Source: an uncultured Flavobacterium sp.
Lineage (GTDB): Bacteria; Bacteroidota; Bacteroidia; Flavobacteriales; Flavobacteriaceae
Direction of reading: 5' to 3'
Length of the DNA stretch: 64,000 nucleotides
Assembly (NCBI GenBank): GCA_943912855.1
Contig: CALTVC010000001.1
Location: 62,001-126,000 of the forward strand
The notes below the pieces were generated by a model that was not told the origin of the DNA, did no database searches, and was given only the letters and a program-made list of their open reading frames with translations. The translations under genes were made by a program, and so were the position numbers. How positions within the stretch are numbered: position 1 is the stretch's first letter; each line of letters begins with the position of its first letter. Below are positions 14,217 to 23,431 of the stretch, piece by piece.

Positions 14217-15002
14217 ATGTCAACCCTACCTTACCATAGAATGTACCGACCTGTCAAAAAAAGTATTCCTAATAGCGGATATAGTGAATGGGCTTATATA
14301 ATAGATAAAGAATACTCTCAAAATCCCGAACATTATATTAGAGCATTTTCAATTATTCAAAATGATATCTTTAGATTATTCGAATATATTGAACCATCTG
14401 ATGACAACCTTAAAACACATTCTTTTCGAATACATGAATTATTTACAAGAATTTGTATTGAGCTAGAATCAAATTTTAAAGCGATTCTAAACGAAAATAA
14501 GTATACCCCCAAAGACAGTAGTAATAAGCTTAGAAAAGAAAAACAATGGAAATTTGATATTGATTATAAACTTGTAAACAAAAGCCATCATCTCGACGAA
14601 TATAAAGCTATATTTCCCATATGGAATGGTGATAAAAAAACCTTTCAACCATTTTTAACTTGGAAAAATAATGAAACCCCTTCGTGGTGGAGTGCTTACA
14701 ATAAGTCAAAGCATAACAGAAATAACGAATTCAAATCTGCAAATTTTGAAAATCTACTTAATTCTTATGCCGCACTTTTTATCGTTTTAACTTCTCAGTT
14801 TTTAGATCAAGAATTCAAACCTGGACCTAAATACTTACAAGAACAAGGTTACTGCTATTATGGTGGGGGTTTTGGAATAGGAGGATATTTAATTCCTGAT
14901 TTACCGGAAAACTGGAATAATGATGAACTCTATAATTTCAATTGGGAAACTTTAAAAAAAGAAGAAATTCGATTTCAAAAATTTGATTACGATGCGATTT
15001 GA
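14217..15002 (+). CDS. AT-rich hypothetical protein
   Basis: A 261-aa protein I do not recognise. It is mostly hydrophilic and predicted helical, with a segment WWSAYNKSKHNRNNEFKSAN followed by FENLLNSYAALFIVL. The KHNR-type motif next to a hydrophobic helix recalls some HEPN-like helical proteins, but the similarity is weak. Base composition is clearly more AT-rich than the flanking met genes. The gene sits between the homoserine-dehydrogenase-like gene and the SAM-I riboswitch, unrelated to methionine by sequence. Those facts suggest recent insertion. No transposase or integrase accompanies it. Confidence 0.6.
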   Translation: MSTLPYHRMYRPVKKSIPNSGYSEWAYIIDKEYSQNPEHYIRAFSIIQNDIFRLFEYIEPSDDNLKTHSFRIHELFTRICIELESNFKAILNENKYTPKDSSNKLRKEKQWKFDIDYKLVNKSHHLDEYKAIFPIWNGDKKTFQPFLTWKNNETPSWWSAYNKSKHNRNNEFKSANFENLLNSYAALFIVLTSQFLDQEFKPGPKYLQEQGYCYYGGGFGIGGYLIPDLPENWNNDELYNFNWETLKKEEIRFQKFDYDAI

Positions 15003-15028
15003 TAATTAGCATAAGTAAAAAACTAATA

Positions 15029-15060
15029 TTTGCTTTCTACAAATCTATATATTACTTTTG
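15029..15060 (+). promoter_or_regulatory. Promoter of the SAM-I/metH transcript
   Basis: TTTG (15029-15032), a 20-nt spacer and TACTTTTG (15053-15060) match the Bacteroidetes promoter consensus. Transcription would start just before the riboswitch aptamer. Confidence 0.75.
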
Positions 15061-15088
15061 CAGTGTTCTTTAACACATTTTGAACCAT

Positions 15089-15190
15089 GTTATCACGAAA
15101 GGTGGAGGGATTAGACCCTGCGAAGCCTTAGCAACCCTTTCCCTGTAAAGAAGGTGCTACATTCTACTACGCTACGCGTGGATAGATAAC
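15089..15190 (+). promoter_or_regulatory. SAM-I (S-box) riboswitch upstream of metH
   Basis: The P1 arms GTTATC (15089-15094) and GATAAC (15185-15190) enclose the hallmark S-box blocks GGTGGAGGGA, then CTGCGAAGCC, TAGCAACC, GGTGCTA and GGATAGATAAC. High AdoMet should lower expression of the downstream metH and metF genes. I see no clear intrinsic terminator between 15191 and 15291. A CCTCCC-rich stretch at 15205-15212 could pair with the GGTGGAGGG side, so control may act on translation or through a less standard structure. Confidence 0.92.
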
Positions 15191-15291
15191 AGAAACGGAA
15201 TTTCTTCCTCCCTTCTACCCTACCTGATGACATATTTTTAGAAACAAATTTTAAGTGCTTTGAGCAACTTGAAACTTTAAACCTGAAACTA

Positions 15292-16293
15292 ATGTTACCT
15301 ATACACGACGCGCTGGCTAAACGCATACTGATACTTGACGGAGCCATGGGAACCATGCTGCAGCGCCATAATTTTACCGAAGAAGACTTTCGTGGCGAAC
15401 GCTTTAAGGATTTTTCGCACCCGCTTAAGGGCAATAACGACCTGCTGAGCCTTACCCAGCCCGAAGCCATTAAAGATGTACACCGCCAGTATTTTGCTGC
15501 CGGTGCCGATATTGTGGAAACCAATACCTTTAGTGGCACCACCATAGGCATGGCCGATTACCACATGGAAGACCTTGTGTACGAGCTTAACTATGAGTCG
15601 GCTAAAATAGCCCGTGAGGTAGCCGATGAGTTTACCACTGCAAACCCGGATAGACCTCGTTTTGTAGCGGGTTCTATAGGCCCTACAAACCGTACCGCCA
15701 GCATGAGCCCTGATGTAAACGACCCAGGCTACCGCGCCGTAACCTTTGACGACCTCCGCATTGCCTATAAAGAACAGGTTAATGCCCTGATAGATGGTGG
15801 TTGCGATATCCTTTTGGTAGAAACCATATTCGATACACTAAATGCCAAGGCGGCGCTTTTTGCCATTGAGGAAGTTAAGGACGAACGTAACCTGGACATC
15901 CCCATCATGGTGAGTGGTACGATTACCGATGCTTCGGGGCGTACCCTGAGCGGACAAACCGTAGAAGCGTTCCTGATTTCCATTTCGCATATACCATTAT
16001 TAAGTGTTGGTTTTAACTGTGCCCTGGGTGCCGATCAGCTGAAGCCGTACCTGCGCAGGTTAGCACATAACACGCAATTCAGCGTTTCGGCACACCCAAA
16101 TGCAGGTTTACCAAATGCCTTTGGACAATACGACCAAACACCGGAAGAAATGCAGGTACTCATTAGGGAATACCTGGACGATAACCTGATTAATATAATT
16201 GGCGGTTGCTGTGGCACTACGCCGGAGCATATCCGTTTGATTGCGGAAGTAGCTCAACAATATCAACCCCGTAAAATAGAAGCGACCGTATAG
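15292..16293 (+). CDS. metH: Methionine synthase, homocysteine-binding subunit (MetH N-terminal part)
   Basis: A 333-aa protein equal to the first module of cobalamin-dependent MetH. The zinc ligands for homocysteine are the Cys in VGFNCALG and the pair in GGCCGTT (Cys306, Cys307). ILDGAMGTMLQ near the N-terminus is typical. It binds and activates homocysteine. The TAG stop at 16291-16293 is followed at once, in the same frame, by the ATG of the rest of MetH, so the enzyme is split exactly at a domain boundary. The two parts together have the length of a one-chain MetH. It is preceded by a SAM-I riboswitch. Confidence 0.93.
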   Translation: MLPIHDALAKRILILDGAMGTMLQRHNFTEEDFRGERFKDFSHPLKGNNDLLSLTQPEAIKDVHRQYFAAGADIVETNTFSGTTIGMADYHMEDLVYELNYESAKIAREVADEFTTANPDRPRFVAGSIGPTNRTASMSPDVNDPGYRAVTFDDLRIAYKEQVNALIDGGCDILLVETIFDTLNAKAALFAIEEVKDERNLDIPIMVSGTITDASGRTLSGQTVEAFLISISHIPLLSVGFNCALGADQLKPYLRRLAHNTQFSVSAHPNAGLPNAFGQYDQTPEEMQVLIREYLDDNLINIIGGCCGTTPEHIRLIAEVAQQYQPRKIEATV

Positions 16294-18987
16294 ATGGCCG
16301 GAGAAGAGAGATATTTGAAGTTGAGTGGTCTTGAACCATTGATTGTTACTCCCGAAAGTAACTTTATAAACGTGGGCGAACGTACAAATGTAACGGGTTC
16401 GCGTAAATTCCTGCGTTTAATTAAAGAAGAAAAATACGAGGAAGCACTCGATATTGCGCGCGCACAGGTAGATGGTGGCGCACAGATTATCGACGTGAAT
16501 ATGGACGAGGGGATGCTGGATGGCGTATATGCCATGACCAAGTTCCTGAACCTGATAGCATCTGAACCTGACATTGCCCGTGTGCCTTTAATGATAGACA
16601 GCTCTAAATGGGAAATTATTGAAGCCGGACTAAAAGTAGCTCAGGGTAAAAGCGTGGTAAACTCCATCAGTCTTAAAGAGGGTGAGGAGCTTTTTATAGA
16701 CCACGCCAAAAAGATAAAACGCTACGGTGCTGCTGCTATCATTATGGCATTTGACGAGGTAGGACAAGCCGACACCTACCAGCGCCGTATAGAAATATGC
16801 AAACGCAGTTACGATATACTTGTCGATAAAGTAGGCTTCGCGCCGGAAGACATTATTTTCGACCCAAATATTTTCCCGGTAGCTACCGGTATGGAAGAGC
16901 ACCGCAGGAACGCGATTGACTTTTTCCAGGCTACTAAATGGATACGCACCAACTTACCTCATGCTCATGTAAGTGGTGGAGTAAGCAACGTGTCGTTTTC
17001 ATTCCGTGGTAACGACAAGGTACGAGAGGCCATGCACTCGGCATTTTTGTACCACGCCATTCAGCACGGTATGGACATGGGTATTGTAAACCCAGAGATG
17101 ATTGAGGTCTATGACGACATAAACAAAGACCTGCTGGAACACGTAGAAGATGTACTCCTTGACCGTAGGGACGATGCTACCGAACGCCTTTTGGCTTTTG
17201 CCGAAAACATAAAAGGCGATGTAAAAGTTACCGAAAAACAGGCGCAGGAATGGCGCAGCCTTCCGGTGCAGGAACGTTTAACGCATGCGCTTGTAAAGGG
17301 ACTTGATGAGTTTATAGAAACCGATGTGGAAGAAGCACGACTGGCCGCCACACGCCCCATTGAGGTAATTGAAATCAACCTTATGGCAGGTATGAATGTG
17401 GTGGGTGACCTGTTTGGTTCGGGTAAGATGTTCCTGCCACAGGTGGTGAAGTCGGCACGTGTAATGAAAAAGGCGGTAGCGTATTTACTACCATTCATTG
17501 AGGAAGAAAAAGATGGTAAATCATCAAGTGCCGGTAAGGTGCTTATGGCTACCGTAAAAGGTGACGTACATGACATTGGCAAAAACATTGTAAGCGTTGT
17601 ACTCGCTTGTAATAATTTCGAAATCATAGATTTGGGCGTAATGGTTCCGCCCGAAAAAATCATAGAAACCGCTGTTAAGGAGCAGGTAGACATCATTGGG
17701 CTAAGCGGGCTTATAACCCCGTCGTTAGATGAAATGGTATACCTTGCCAAGGAGTTGGAACGCCTAAACATCAACATACCGATAATGATTGGTGGTGCTA
17801 CGACCAGCCGTGCGCATACCGCAGTAAAAATTGCCCCGGAATACAGCGAAACGGTAATCCACGTTAACGATGCCAGCCGTGCCGTAACGGTAGCGGGCAA
17901 CCTGCTTAACGCCAATAAAATTGATTACGCGAAAGACATACGACAGGAATACGACAAGCTTCGTGAGGGTTACCTGAACCGTACCCGCGAAAAAGATTTT
18001 TTAAGCATAGCTGATGCCCGTAAGAACAAGTTTAAAATTGACTGGGATGCTTTTGAGCCTTATGTTCCGAAGCAACTTGGCGTACAAACCATTTACCCTA
18101 AGTTAGAAGAACTGGTTCCGTATATCGACTGGACACCGTTTTTCCAAACGTGGGATTTGCACGGTAAATACCCTGCCATACTTACCGATGATGTGGTAGG
18201 CGAACAGGCACAGTCGCTTTTTGCAGATGCGCAAAAAATGCTGAAGCAGATTGTGGAAGAAAACTGGTTTGAAGCCAAAGGTATCTTCGGGATATTTCCG
18301 GCTAATACGGTTAATAATGATGACATACAACTAAGCCCCCTAACCCCCAAAGGGGGGACTCTCACTCAAACGGAAGGGAGTCTTTTCTTGACATTACGCC
18401 AACAATCGCAAAAAACCAAAGGTGCGCCAAACATCGCATTAGCTGATTTTGTGGCTCCGGCAGAAAGCGGTAAACAGGATTACATGGGAGCATTTTGTGT
18501 TACCACCGGTTTTGGGGTAGATGAGAAAGCAGCCGAATTTGAGTTGGTTCATGATGATTATAACTCGATTATGGCTAAAGCACTTGGCGACCGCCTTGCA
18601 GAGGCTTTTGCCGAATACCTGCACGAAAGGGTTCGTAAGGAATTTTGGGGTTATGCCAATGGAGAACACCTGAGCAATGACGAACTGATTAAGGAAAAAT
18701 ACGAAGGTATTCGCCCGGCACCGGGTTACCCCGCCTGCCCTGACCATTTGGAAAAAAACACCATTTGGGAACTCCTTAACGTAAAAGAAAACATAGGCGT
18801 ATCGCTTACCGAAAGCCTTGCCATGTGGCCTGCCGCATCGGTATCAGGTTATTATTTTGCGAATCCGCAAAGTAAGTATTTCGGACTTGGAAAAATAAAA
18901 GCAGACCAGGTAGAAGACTACGCCAAACGAAGAAACGTAAGTATAGATGTCGCCAACAAATGGCTTAATCCTAATATAGCAGACTAA
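16294..18987 (+). CDS. metH: Methionine synthase, pterin-, cobalamin- and activation-domain subunit (MetH C-terminal part)
   Basis: An 897-aa protein holding the last three MetH modules. The pterin-binding domain (FINVGERTNVTGSRKF near 24) takes methyl from methyl-THF. The cobalamin domain has GDVHDIGKN with the cobalt-ligand His426. The C-terminal AdoMet activation domain ends with RPAPGYPACPDHLEK and SGYYFANPQSKYFGLGKI. It completes methionine synthesis with the adjacent homocysteine module. Near residue 680 an extra LSPLTPKGGTL stretch is encoded by a C/G-rich repeat inserted in frame in the activation domain. The gene starts directly after the stop of the previous one, so coupling is likely. 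Confidence 0.93.
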   Translation: MAGEERYLKLSGLEPLIVTPESNFINVGERTNVTGSRKFLRLIKEEKYEEALDIARAQVDGGAQIIDVNMDEGMLDGVYAMTKFLNLIASEPDIARVPLMIDSSKWEIIEAGLKVAQGKSVVNSISLKEGEELFIDHAKKIKRYGAAAIIMAFDEVGQADTYQRRIEICKRSYDILVDKVGFAPEDIIFDPNIFPVATGMEEHRRNAIDFFQATKWIRTNLPHAHVSGGVSNVSFSFRGNDKVREAMHSAFLYHAIQHGMDMGIVNPEMIEVYDDINKDLLEHVEDVLLDRRDDATERLLAFAENIKGDVKVTEKQAQEWRSLPVQERLTHALVKGLDEFIETDVEEARLAATRPIEVIEINLMAGMNVVGDLFGSGKMFLPQVVKSARVMKKAVAYLLPFIEEEKDGKSSSAGKVLMATVKGDVHDIGKNIVSVVLACNNFEIIDLGVMVPPEKIIETAVKEQVDIIGLSGLITPSLDEMVYLAKELERLNINIPIMIGGATTSRAHTAVKIAPEYSETVIHVNDASRAVTVAGNLLNANKIDYAKDIRQEYDKLREGYLNRTREKDFLSIADARKNKFKIDWDAFEPYVPKQLGVQTIYPKLEELVPYIDWTPFFQTWDLHGKYPAILTDDVVGEQAQSLFADAQKMLKQIVEENWFEAKGIFGIFPANTVNNDDIQLSPLTPKGGTLTQTEGSLFLTLRQQSQKTKGAPNIALADFVAPAESGKQDYMGAFCVTTGFGVDEKAAEFELVHDDYNSIMAKALGDRLAEAFAEYLHERVRKEFWGYANGEHLSNDELIKEKYEGIRPAPGYPACPDHLEKNTIWELLNVKENIGVSLTESLAMWPAASVSGYYFANPQSKYFGLGKIKADQVEDYAKRRNVSIDVANKWLNPNIAD
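18333..18386. repeat. C/G-rich palindromic element inserted in frame in metH
   Basis: AAGCCCCCTAACCCCCAAAG then GGGGGA is followed by a GACTC...GAGTC hairpin. The sequence encodes PLTPKGG and the next residues and is unlike the rest of the gene. Such CCCCTAACCCCCAAAGGGGG units are known as short intergenic repeats in Bacteroidetes. Here the reading frame is kept. Confidence 0.6.
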
Positions 18988-19067
18988 AAAGTGGTCAGTG
19001 TTCAGTCGCAGTTTACAGTTTTAGTCAGAACTGTAAAACCAACCTGAAACTTTAAACTAAAATAATA

Positions 19068-20024
19068 ATGAAAGTAACCGAACATATAGAAAACGCGCAG
19101 GGCAAAACCCTGTTTTCATTCGAGATACTGCCTCCGCTTAAAGGGCAGAACATACAATCTATTTTTGATGGCATAGACCCGCTTATGGAGTTTAAACCAC
19201 CATTTATAGATGTTACCTACCACCGTGAGGAATACGAATACAAAGAACTGGGCAATGGCCTGCTGCAACGTAGGGTAGTTAAAAAGCGTCCCGGTACGGT
19301 AGGTATCTGTTCGGCTATACAAAACAAGTATCAGGTAGATGCCATTCCGCATATATTATGTGGTGGCTTTACGAAAGAAGATACCGAGAATTTCCTCATA
19401 GACCTTGACTTCCTTGGCATTCAAAACGTGGTGGCACTACGTGGCGATGCAGTTAAAAACGAAATTTATTTCCGCCCGGAAAAAGACGGACACAACTACG
19501 CTACAGAGCTGGTTACACAAATAGCCAACCTAAATGCGGGTATTTACCTGGATGATGAGTTGCAAAACTCGGCATGCACGGATTTTTGCATTGGCGTAGC
19601 AGGGTATCCTGAAAAACACATGGAAGCCCCAAGCCTGGACAGCGACCTGCATTTCCTGAAACAGAAAATTAAAAATGGTGCTCAGTACATTATCACCCAG
19701 ATGTTTTTTGACAACAAAAAGTTTTTTGAGTTTGTAGAAAAATGTCGCAAGGAAGGTATTACCGTGCCTATTATACCGGGATTAAAACCCATTGCTACCA
19801 AGAAGCAACTAAACATGATTCCGCACCGCTTTAAAGTAGATTTACCAGACGACCTGATAATGGAAGTGGTAAAGGCAAAAGACAACGACGCCGTAAAACA
19901 GATAGGCATAGAATGGTGCATAGCCCAGAGCAAGGAACTTGTACAGGCAGGCATACCCGTACTGCACTACTACAGTATGGGTAAAGCCGAAAATATTAAA
20001 GCCATAGCCAAAGAGATTTTTTAA
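19068..20024 (+). CDS. metF: 5,10-methylenetetrahydrofolate reductase
   Basis: A 318-aa MetF with FSFEILPP near the N-terminus (flavin/active-site region), HILCGGFTKEDTENFL, ALRGDAVKNE, and QMFFDNKKFFEF followed by IIPGLKPI. It reduces methylene-THF to methyl-THF, the methyl donor for MetH encoded just upstream. The 80-bp gap from metH contains only word-like sequence (caacctgaaactttaaact), so it is probably in the SAM-I-controlled operon. Confidence 0.95.
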   Translation: MKVTEHIENAQGKTLFSFEILPPLKGQNIQSIFDGIDPLMEFKPPFIDVTYHREEYEYKELGNGLLQRRVVKKRPGTVGICSAIQNKYQVDAIPHILCGGFTKEDTENFLIDLDFLGIQNVVALRGDAVKNEIYFRPEKDGHNYATELVTQIANLNAGIYLDDELQNSACTDFCIGVAGYPEKHMEAPSLDSDLHFLKQKIKNGAQYIITQMFFDNKKFFEFVEKCRKEGITVPIIPGLKPIATKKQLNMIPHRFKVDLPDDLIMEVVKAKDNDAVKQIGIEWCIAQSKELVQAGIPVLHYYSMGKAENIKAIAKEIF

Positions 20025-20050
20025 TTCCTCTTTCTGAATAAAAACAATTA

Positions 20051-20082
20051 CGCCCCGTAAGCAAAACTTACGGGGCGCATTT
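20051..20082. terminator. Bidirectional terminator between metF and the alcohol dehydrogenase
   Basis: Perfect 11-bp arms CGCCCCGTAAG (20051-20061) and CTTACGGGGCG (20067-20077) with loop CAAAA stand between convergent genes. Flanking T-richness is modest on both sides. Confidence 0.75.
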
Positions 20083-20101
20083 ATATAGTAAGGAAACTGC
20101 G

Positions 20102-21211
20102 TTATTCAGGCATCCTAAGAATAGCTTTAAGGGTTATCCCTTTTTCAGAATCTTCTACTGCCTGGTTAATGTCTTTTAGGTCGTAATATTTAATCAGCTT
20201 ATCAAACGGAAACATTCCTGCTTTATAAAGGCTTATAAGCTGCGGAATAAGAATATCGGGTACACTGTCACCCTCAACCGCAAACTGCACCGAGCGCCCC
20301 ATGGTAAAAGCACTGTTCGGGATTTCCAGGTTAGCAGTAGGCGAAACACCTACCAATACGGCTTTACCTGTAAAGTTTAAAGACGCTACCAAATCACTAA
20401 TAACATTGTTACGTCCGGTAGTATCCAACGCGTAATGTACACCTCCCGGGTGAATTTTTGTAGTTATGGCTTCGGTAACTGATTCCTTAAGACTGTTTAT
20501 GGTATGTGTAGCTCCAAGTTCTTTGGCAAGCTCGAGCCTGTTGTCGTGTACATCTACCGCGATTATGGTAGTACATCCCCTGGCTTTTGCTGCCATGATT
20601 CCGGATAAACCAACGGGACCTACCCCACTGATTACAATACTTTGTCCGGCATCGGGCTTAATAACATTTAGTACCGTACCCGCTCCGGTTTGAATGCCGC
20701 AACCCAGTGGCCCCAGCATTTCAATAGGAATATCTGTAGGGACTTTAACCACATTATTTTCATCTGCAAGAGAGTAGGTAGCAAAAGATGATTGCCCAAA
20801 GAAGTATCCGGCTACACCTTTACCTTCGTGATTATGGTAAGGGCAGCTACCGTCTTCCCTATGACCGTTGCCGAAATTAAGCGGAAAGAAATTTTCGCAA
20901 TACGACGGGTGACCTGATTTACACGAGTTACACTTACCACAACTGGCAGGTGCTAAAACCACGTGGTCTCCCGGTTTTACTTTGGTTACGTTAGCTCCTA
21001 CTTTTTCTACAATACCGGCACCTTCGTGCCCCAATATGGCCGGAACGTTAAACGGAGATTGTTTGTCGCGAACGGTTAGGTCGGTATGGCATAGCCCGGT
21101 GGCTTTTATTTTTACTAATACCTCAGTATTTTTAAGAGTAGTATCTAGTTCTACGGTTTCTAAGTCAAATGGTTTTCCGTAGTCATTAAGAAGTGCGGCC
21201 TGAATTTTCAT
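20102..21211 (-). CDS. Zinc-dependent alcohol dehydrogenase (class III-like)
   Basis: A 369-aa medium-chain dehydrogenase. Catalytic zinc ligands are Cys41 and His62 (GHEGAGIVE), with the third expected in GPLGCGIQTGAG. Structural zinc ligands are Cys91, Cys94, Cys97 and Cys105. GVGPVGLSGI binds NAD. The layout resembles aryl-alcohol or glutathione-independent formaldehyde-type dehydrogenases; the substrate cannot be told. It is a single gene divergent from the thioredoxin-like gene and converges on metF. Confidence 0.88.
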   Translation of the reverse strand: MKIQAALLNDYGKPFDLETVELDTTLKNTEVLVKIKATGLCHTDLTVRDKQSPFNVPAILGHEGAGIVEKVGANVTKVKPGDHVVLAPASCGKCNSCKSGHPSYCENFFPLNFGNGHREDGSCPYHNHEGKGVAGYFFGQSSFATYSLADENNVVKVPTDIPIEMLGPLGCGIQTGAGTVLNVIKPDAGQSIVISGVGPVGLSGIMAAKARGCTTIIAVDVHDNRLELAKELGATHTINSLKESVTEAITTKIHPGGVHYALDTTGRNNVISDLVASLNFTGKAVLVGVSPTANLEIPNSAFTMGRSVQFAVEGDSVPDILIPQLISLYKAGMFPFDKLIKYYDLKDINQAVEDSEKGITLKAILRMPE

Positions 21212-21377
21212 TCATTTTGGATTTAAAAATTAATGTATAAATTGTTGCCTGTCCTTACAAATTTACCGCTTAAAACCGAAGCATTGAGATGAATTCGCGT
21301 TAATAAAAACTTAAAAAAGCACAATAAAACCTGATTGTTTTTGTTGTACTTTACATACCTGAAAAAACCAATACACC

Positions 21378-22229
21378 ATGCGAAACCTATCCCTGTTTGC
21401 ATTGCTACTGTGTAGCCTAACCACAATGGCACAAGACTTCAACTTCCTTCCCGCTTCAGCTAGAAAGCAAACAAAACACGAATTTACAGAATATCTTAAT
21501 GATTTCCCCAAAGAGAAACACGACAGTATTTACTACGCCATAAAACGACTTAAAGATGATGGCACACCTTACATCCGTACCTATGCCGATTCTATTTTCA
21601 AAGCCAAGACTAAAGACGCTTCATACTATACCATAAAATCGTATCGCGATACCATAAGCAACGAGTTCTACGAAATATTACACAAGCGTACCGATGCGGA
21701 GGTTAAAGCCGATAACAAATACTGGAACAAGTATTTTAAAGAGGACGACAAAAACCGTAAAAAGCTATTAAGCGCTACTGTAGATGATTTGGCTATGACA
21801 GATATACATGGCAACCTCTATACGTCTGAAAGCCTTAAAGGCAAGATTATAGTACTAGACTTTTGGTTTACTACCTGTGCTCCCTGCATTGAGGAAATGC
21901 CTGAACTGAATAAAATCCGTGAGGAATTTGGCACGGATGAAGTAGCATACTTTGGCATTACCTTTAGCGAAAAAGAAAAGGTGGAAAAGTTCCTGGAACG
22001 GGTAAAATACGATTATACGATTGTAGCCGACAGTAAAAGCCTATGCGATAGGTTTGGGATTAAATTTTATCCTACAACACTGGTCATTGATAAAAAAGGA
22101 AAAATTGTATATAGTGGCGACGTTATGAAGTATAACGAAAAACCAAAAGAAGTAAGGAAACTGCTCAAAAAGCTTACATCGGGTAAAAAACAAGGTGTTG
22201 TAGCAGGTCCTTTAGAAAAGCAGGATTAA
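21378..22229 (+). CDS. TlpA-like thioredoxin-fold protein, exported
   Basis: A 283-aa protein with an N-terminal signal peptide (cleavage expected after TTMA). A helical charged region (about 25-130) precedes a C-terminal thioredoxin domain. The redox motif is CAPC (Cys167, Cys170) after DFWFTT, with the cis-proline at YPTT (Pro232). It is probably a periplasmic disulfide reductase or thiol exchanger of the TlpA/ResA type. The N-terminal extension is not a domain I can name. It starts a plus-strand group with the PagL-like and DUF2807 genes. Confidence 0.82.
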   Translation: MRNLSLFALLLCSLTTMAQDFNFLPASARKQTKHEFTEYLNDFPKEKHDSIYYAIKRLKDDGTPYIRTYADSIFKAKTKDASYYTIKSYRDTISNEFYEILHKRTDAEVKADNKYWNKYFKEDDKNRKKLLSATVDDLAMTDIHGNLYTSESLKGKIIVLDFWFTTCAPCIEEMPELNKIREEFGTDEVAYFGITFSEKEKVEKFLERVKYDYTIVADSKSLCDRFGIKFYPTTLVIDKKGKIVYSGDVMKYNEKPKEVRKLLKKLTSGKKQGVVAGPLEKQD

Positions 22230-22308
22230 CCACATTTAAGCAAATATTTACCTCATCATTTATGGGCTAAATGGCATTTGGGTTATATTTGGCGCGTTAA
22301 CCTATAGA

Positions 22309-23409
22309 ATGAAGCATCTTTACCTGTTATTGCTGTGTTTTTCGTGCCTTGTAGCCGCCCAGGAATCTCCGTTGGGTAGCTATACTGTTGATGCGAATTA
22401 TTTTTATGGCAACATCATTCCACACAGGCAAAGCATCCGCCACCTGATTACCGGTCACCCTGAAGGAATGGTAGTCAGCTTCAGCAAAAAGACTTTTGGT
22501 AACAAAGAATGGGAATCGGTTTACAACTACCCGGAAATCGGCGCGTCGTTCCATTACCAGGATATGAAGAACGAAGCCTTGGGGGAAATGTACGGCCTTT
22601 ACGGACATTATAGTTTTTATTTCCTACAACGTAACCTGATGCTTCGTGTGGGGCAGGGTGTGGCGTACAATACCAATCCGTATAACAAGGAAACTAATTT
22701 CCGCAATTATGCCTATGGGGCACATATAATGCCTACTACCTATTTTATGTTGAATTACAGCAGGCAGAATCTCATTGGCGGGCTTGGGGTGCAGGCAGGG
22801 CTTATCTTTATTCATCATAGTAATGCCAGCATGAAATCGCCCAACACCAGTACCAATACCTTTGCACTGAATGTTGGGGTTAACTATGCCTTTGACAAAA
22901 AACCAGAGAACCACTACCATACTACGCAGTTTGATAGTATTGTTAACTACAGTCAGCCCATACATTTTAATTTTGTGGCGCGTGGCGGTATCAATCAAAT
23001 GGATTTGATAGGCAGCAAGCAATCGCCTTACTACGCCTTTAGTGCCTATGCAGATAAACGCATCAGTCGCAAGAGTGGTTTCCAACTCGGCGCAGAATTC
23101 TTTATCCCAAAATACCTGAAGGAAGAAATACATTATATGTCGGTTTCGTACCCTGAAGCGCCCGTTAACGCAAATACCGACTACCACAAAGTGGGAGTGT
23201 TTGGCGGATACGAACTCTATGTAAACCGTCTTTCATTTGAGGCACAGGTAGGCGCTTATGTATACCAACCGTATAAAAGTACGGGTACGCTTTACCAACG
23301 CATCGGGCTGAAGTATTATGCCTTTAAAAATGTGTTTGCCGGTATTGGTTTAAAAACGCATGCTGCCAAAGCAGAAGTAATGGAGTTTAGCCTGGGCTAT
23401 CGACTGTGA
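22309..23409 (+). CDS. PagL-like acyloxyacyl hydrolase, outer membrane
   Basis: A 366-aa protein with a signal peptide (MKHLYLLLLCFSCLVAAQ) and beta-barrel-like alternating sequence. The segment IFIHHSNASMKSPNTSTN contains the His-Ser pair (His170, Ser171) of the lipid A 3-O-deacylase/acyloxyacyl hydrolase family common in Bacteroidetes. It may trim acyl chains from lipid A in the outer membrane. It is longer than PagL, with extra strands at the C-terminus. Function is by family resemblance only. Confidence 0.7.
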   Translation: MKHLYLLLLCFSCLVAAQESPLGSYTVDANYFYGNIIPHRQSIRHLITGHPEGMVVSFSKKTFGNKEWESVYNYPEIGASFHYQDMKNEALGEMYGLYGHYSFYFLQRNLMLRVGQGVAYNTNPYNKETNFRNYAYGAHIMPTTYFMLNYSRQNLIGGLGVQAGLIFIHHSNASMKSPNTSTNTFALNVGVNYAFDKKPENHYHTTQFDSIVNYSQPIHFNFVARGGINQMDLIGSKQSPYYAFSAYADKRISRKSGFQLGAEFFIPKYLKEEIHYMSVSYPEAPVNANTDYHKVGVFGGYELYVNRLSFEAQVGAYVYQPYKSTGTLYQRIGLKYYAFKNVFAGIGLKTHAAKAEVMEFSLGYRL

Positions 23410-23431
23410 TATTTTGAATTATAAATTATAA

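Noticed and set aside
16291..16293. metH as a pseudogene because of the internal stop
   Set aside because: The stop is exactly at a domain boundary, followed by a start codon, and all modules keep their key residues; split MetH occurs normally in this group.
17109..17915. 268-codon minus-strand ORF inside metH
   Set aside because: Antisense shadow; Ser/Thr-rich composition typical of complementary-strand reading of a conserved gene.
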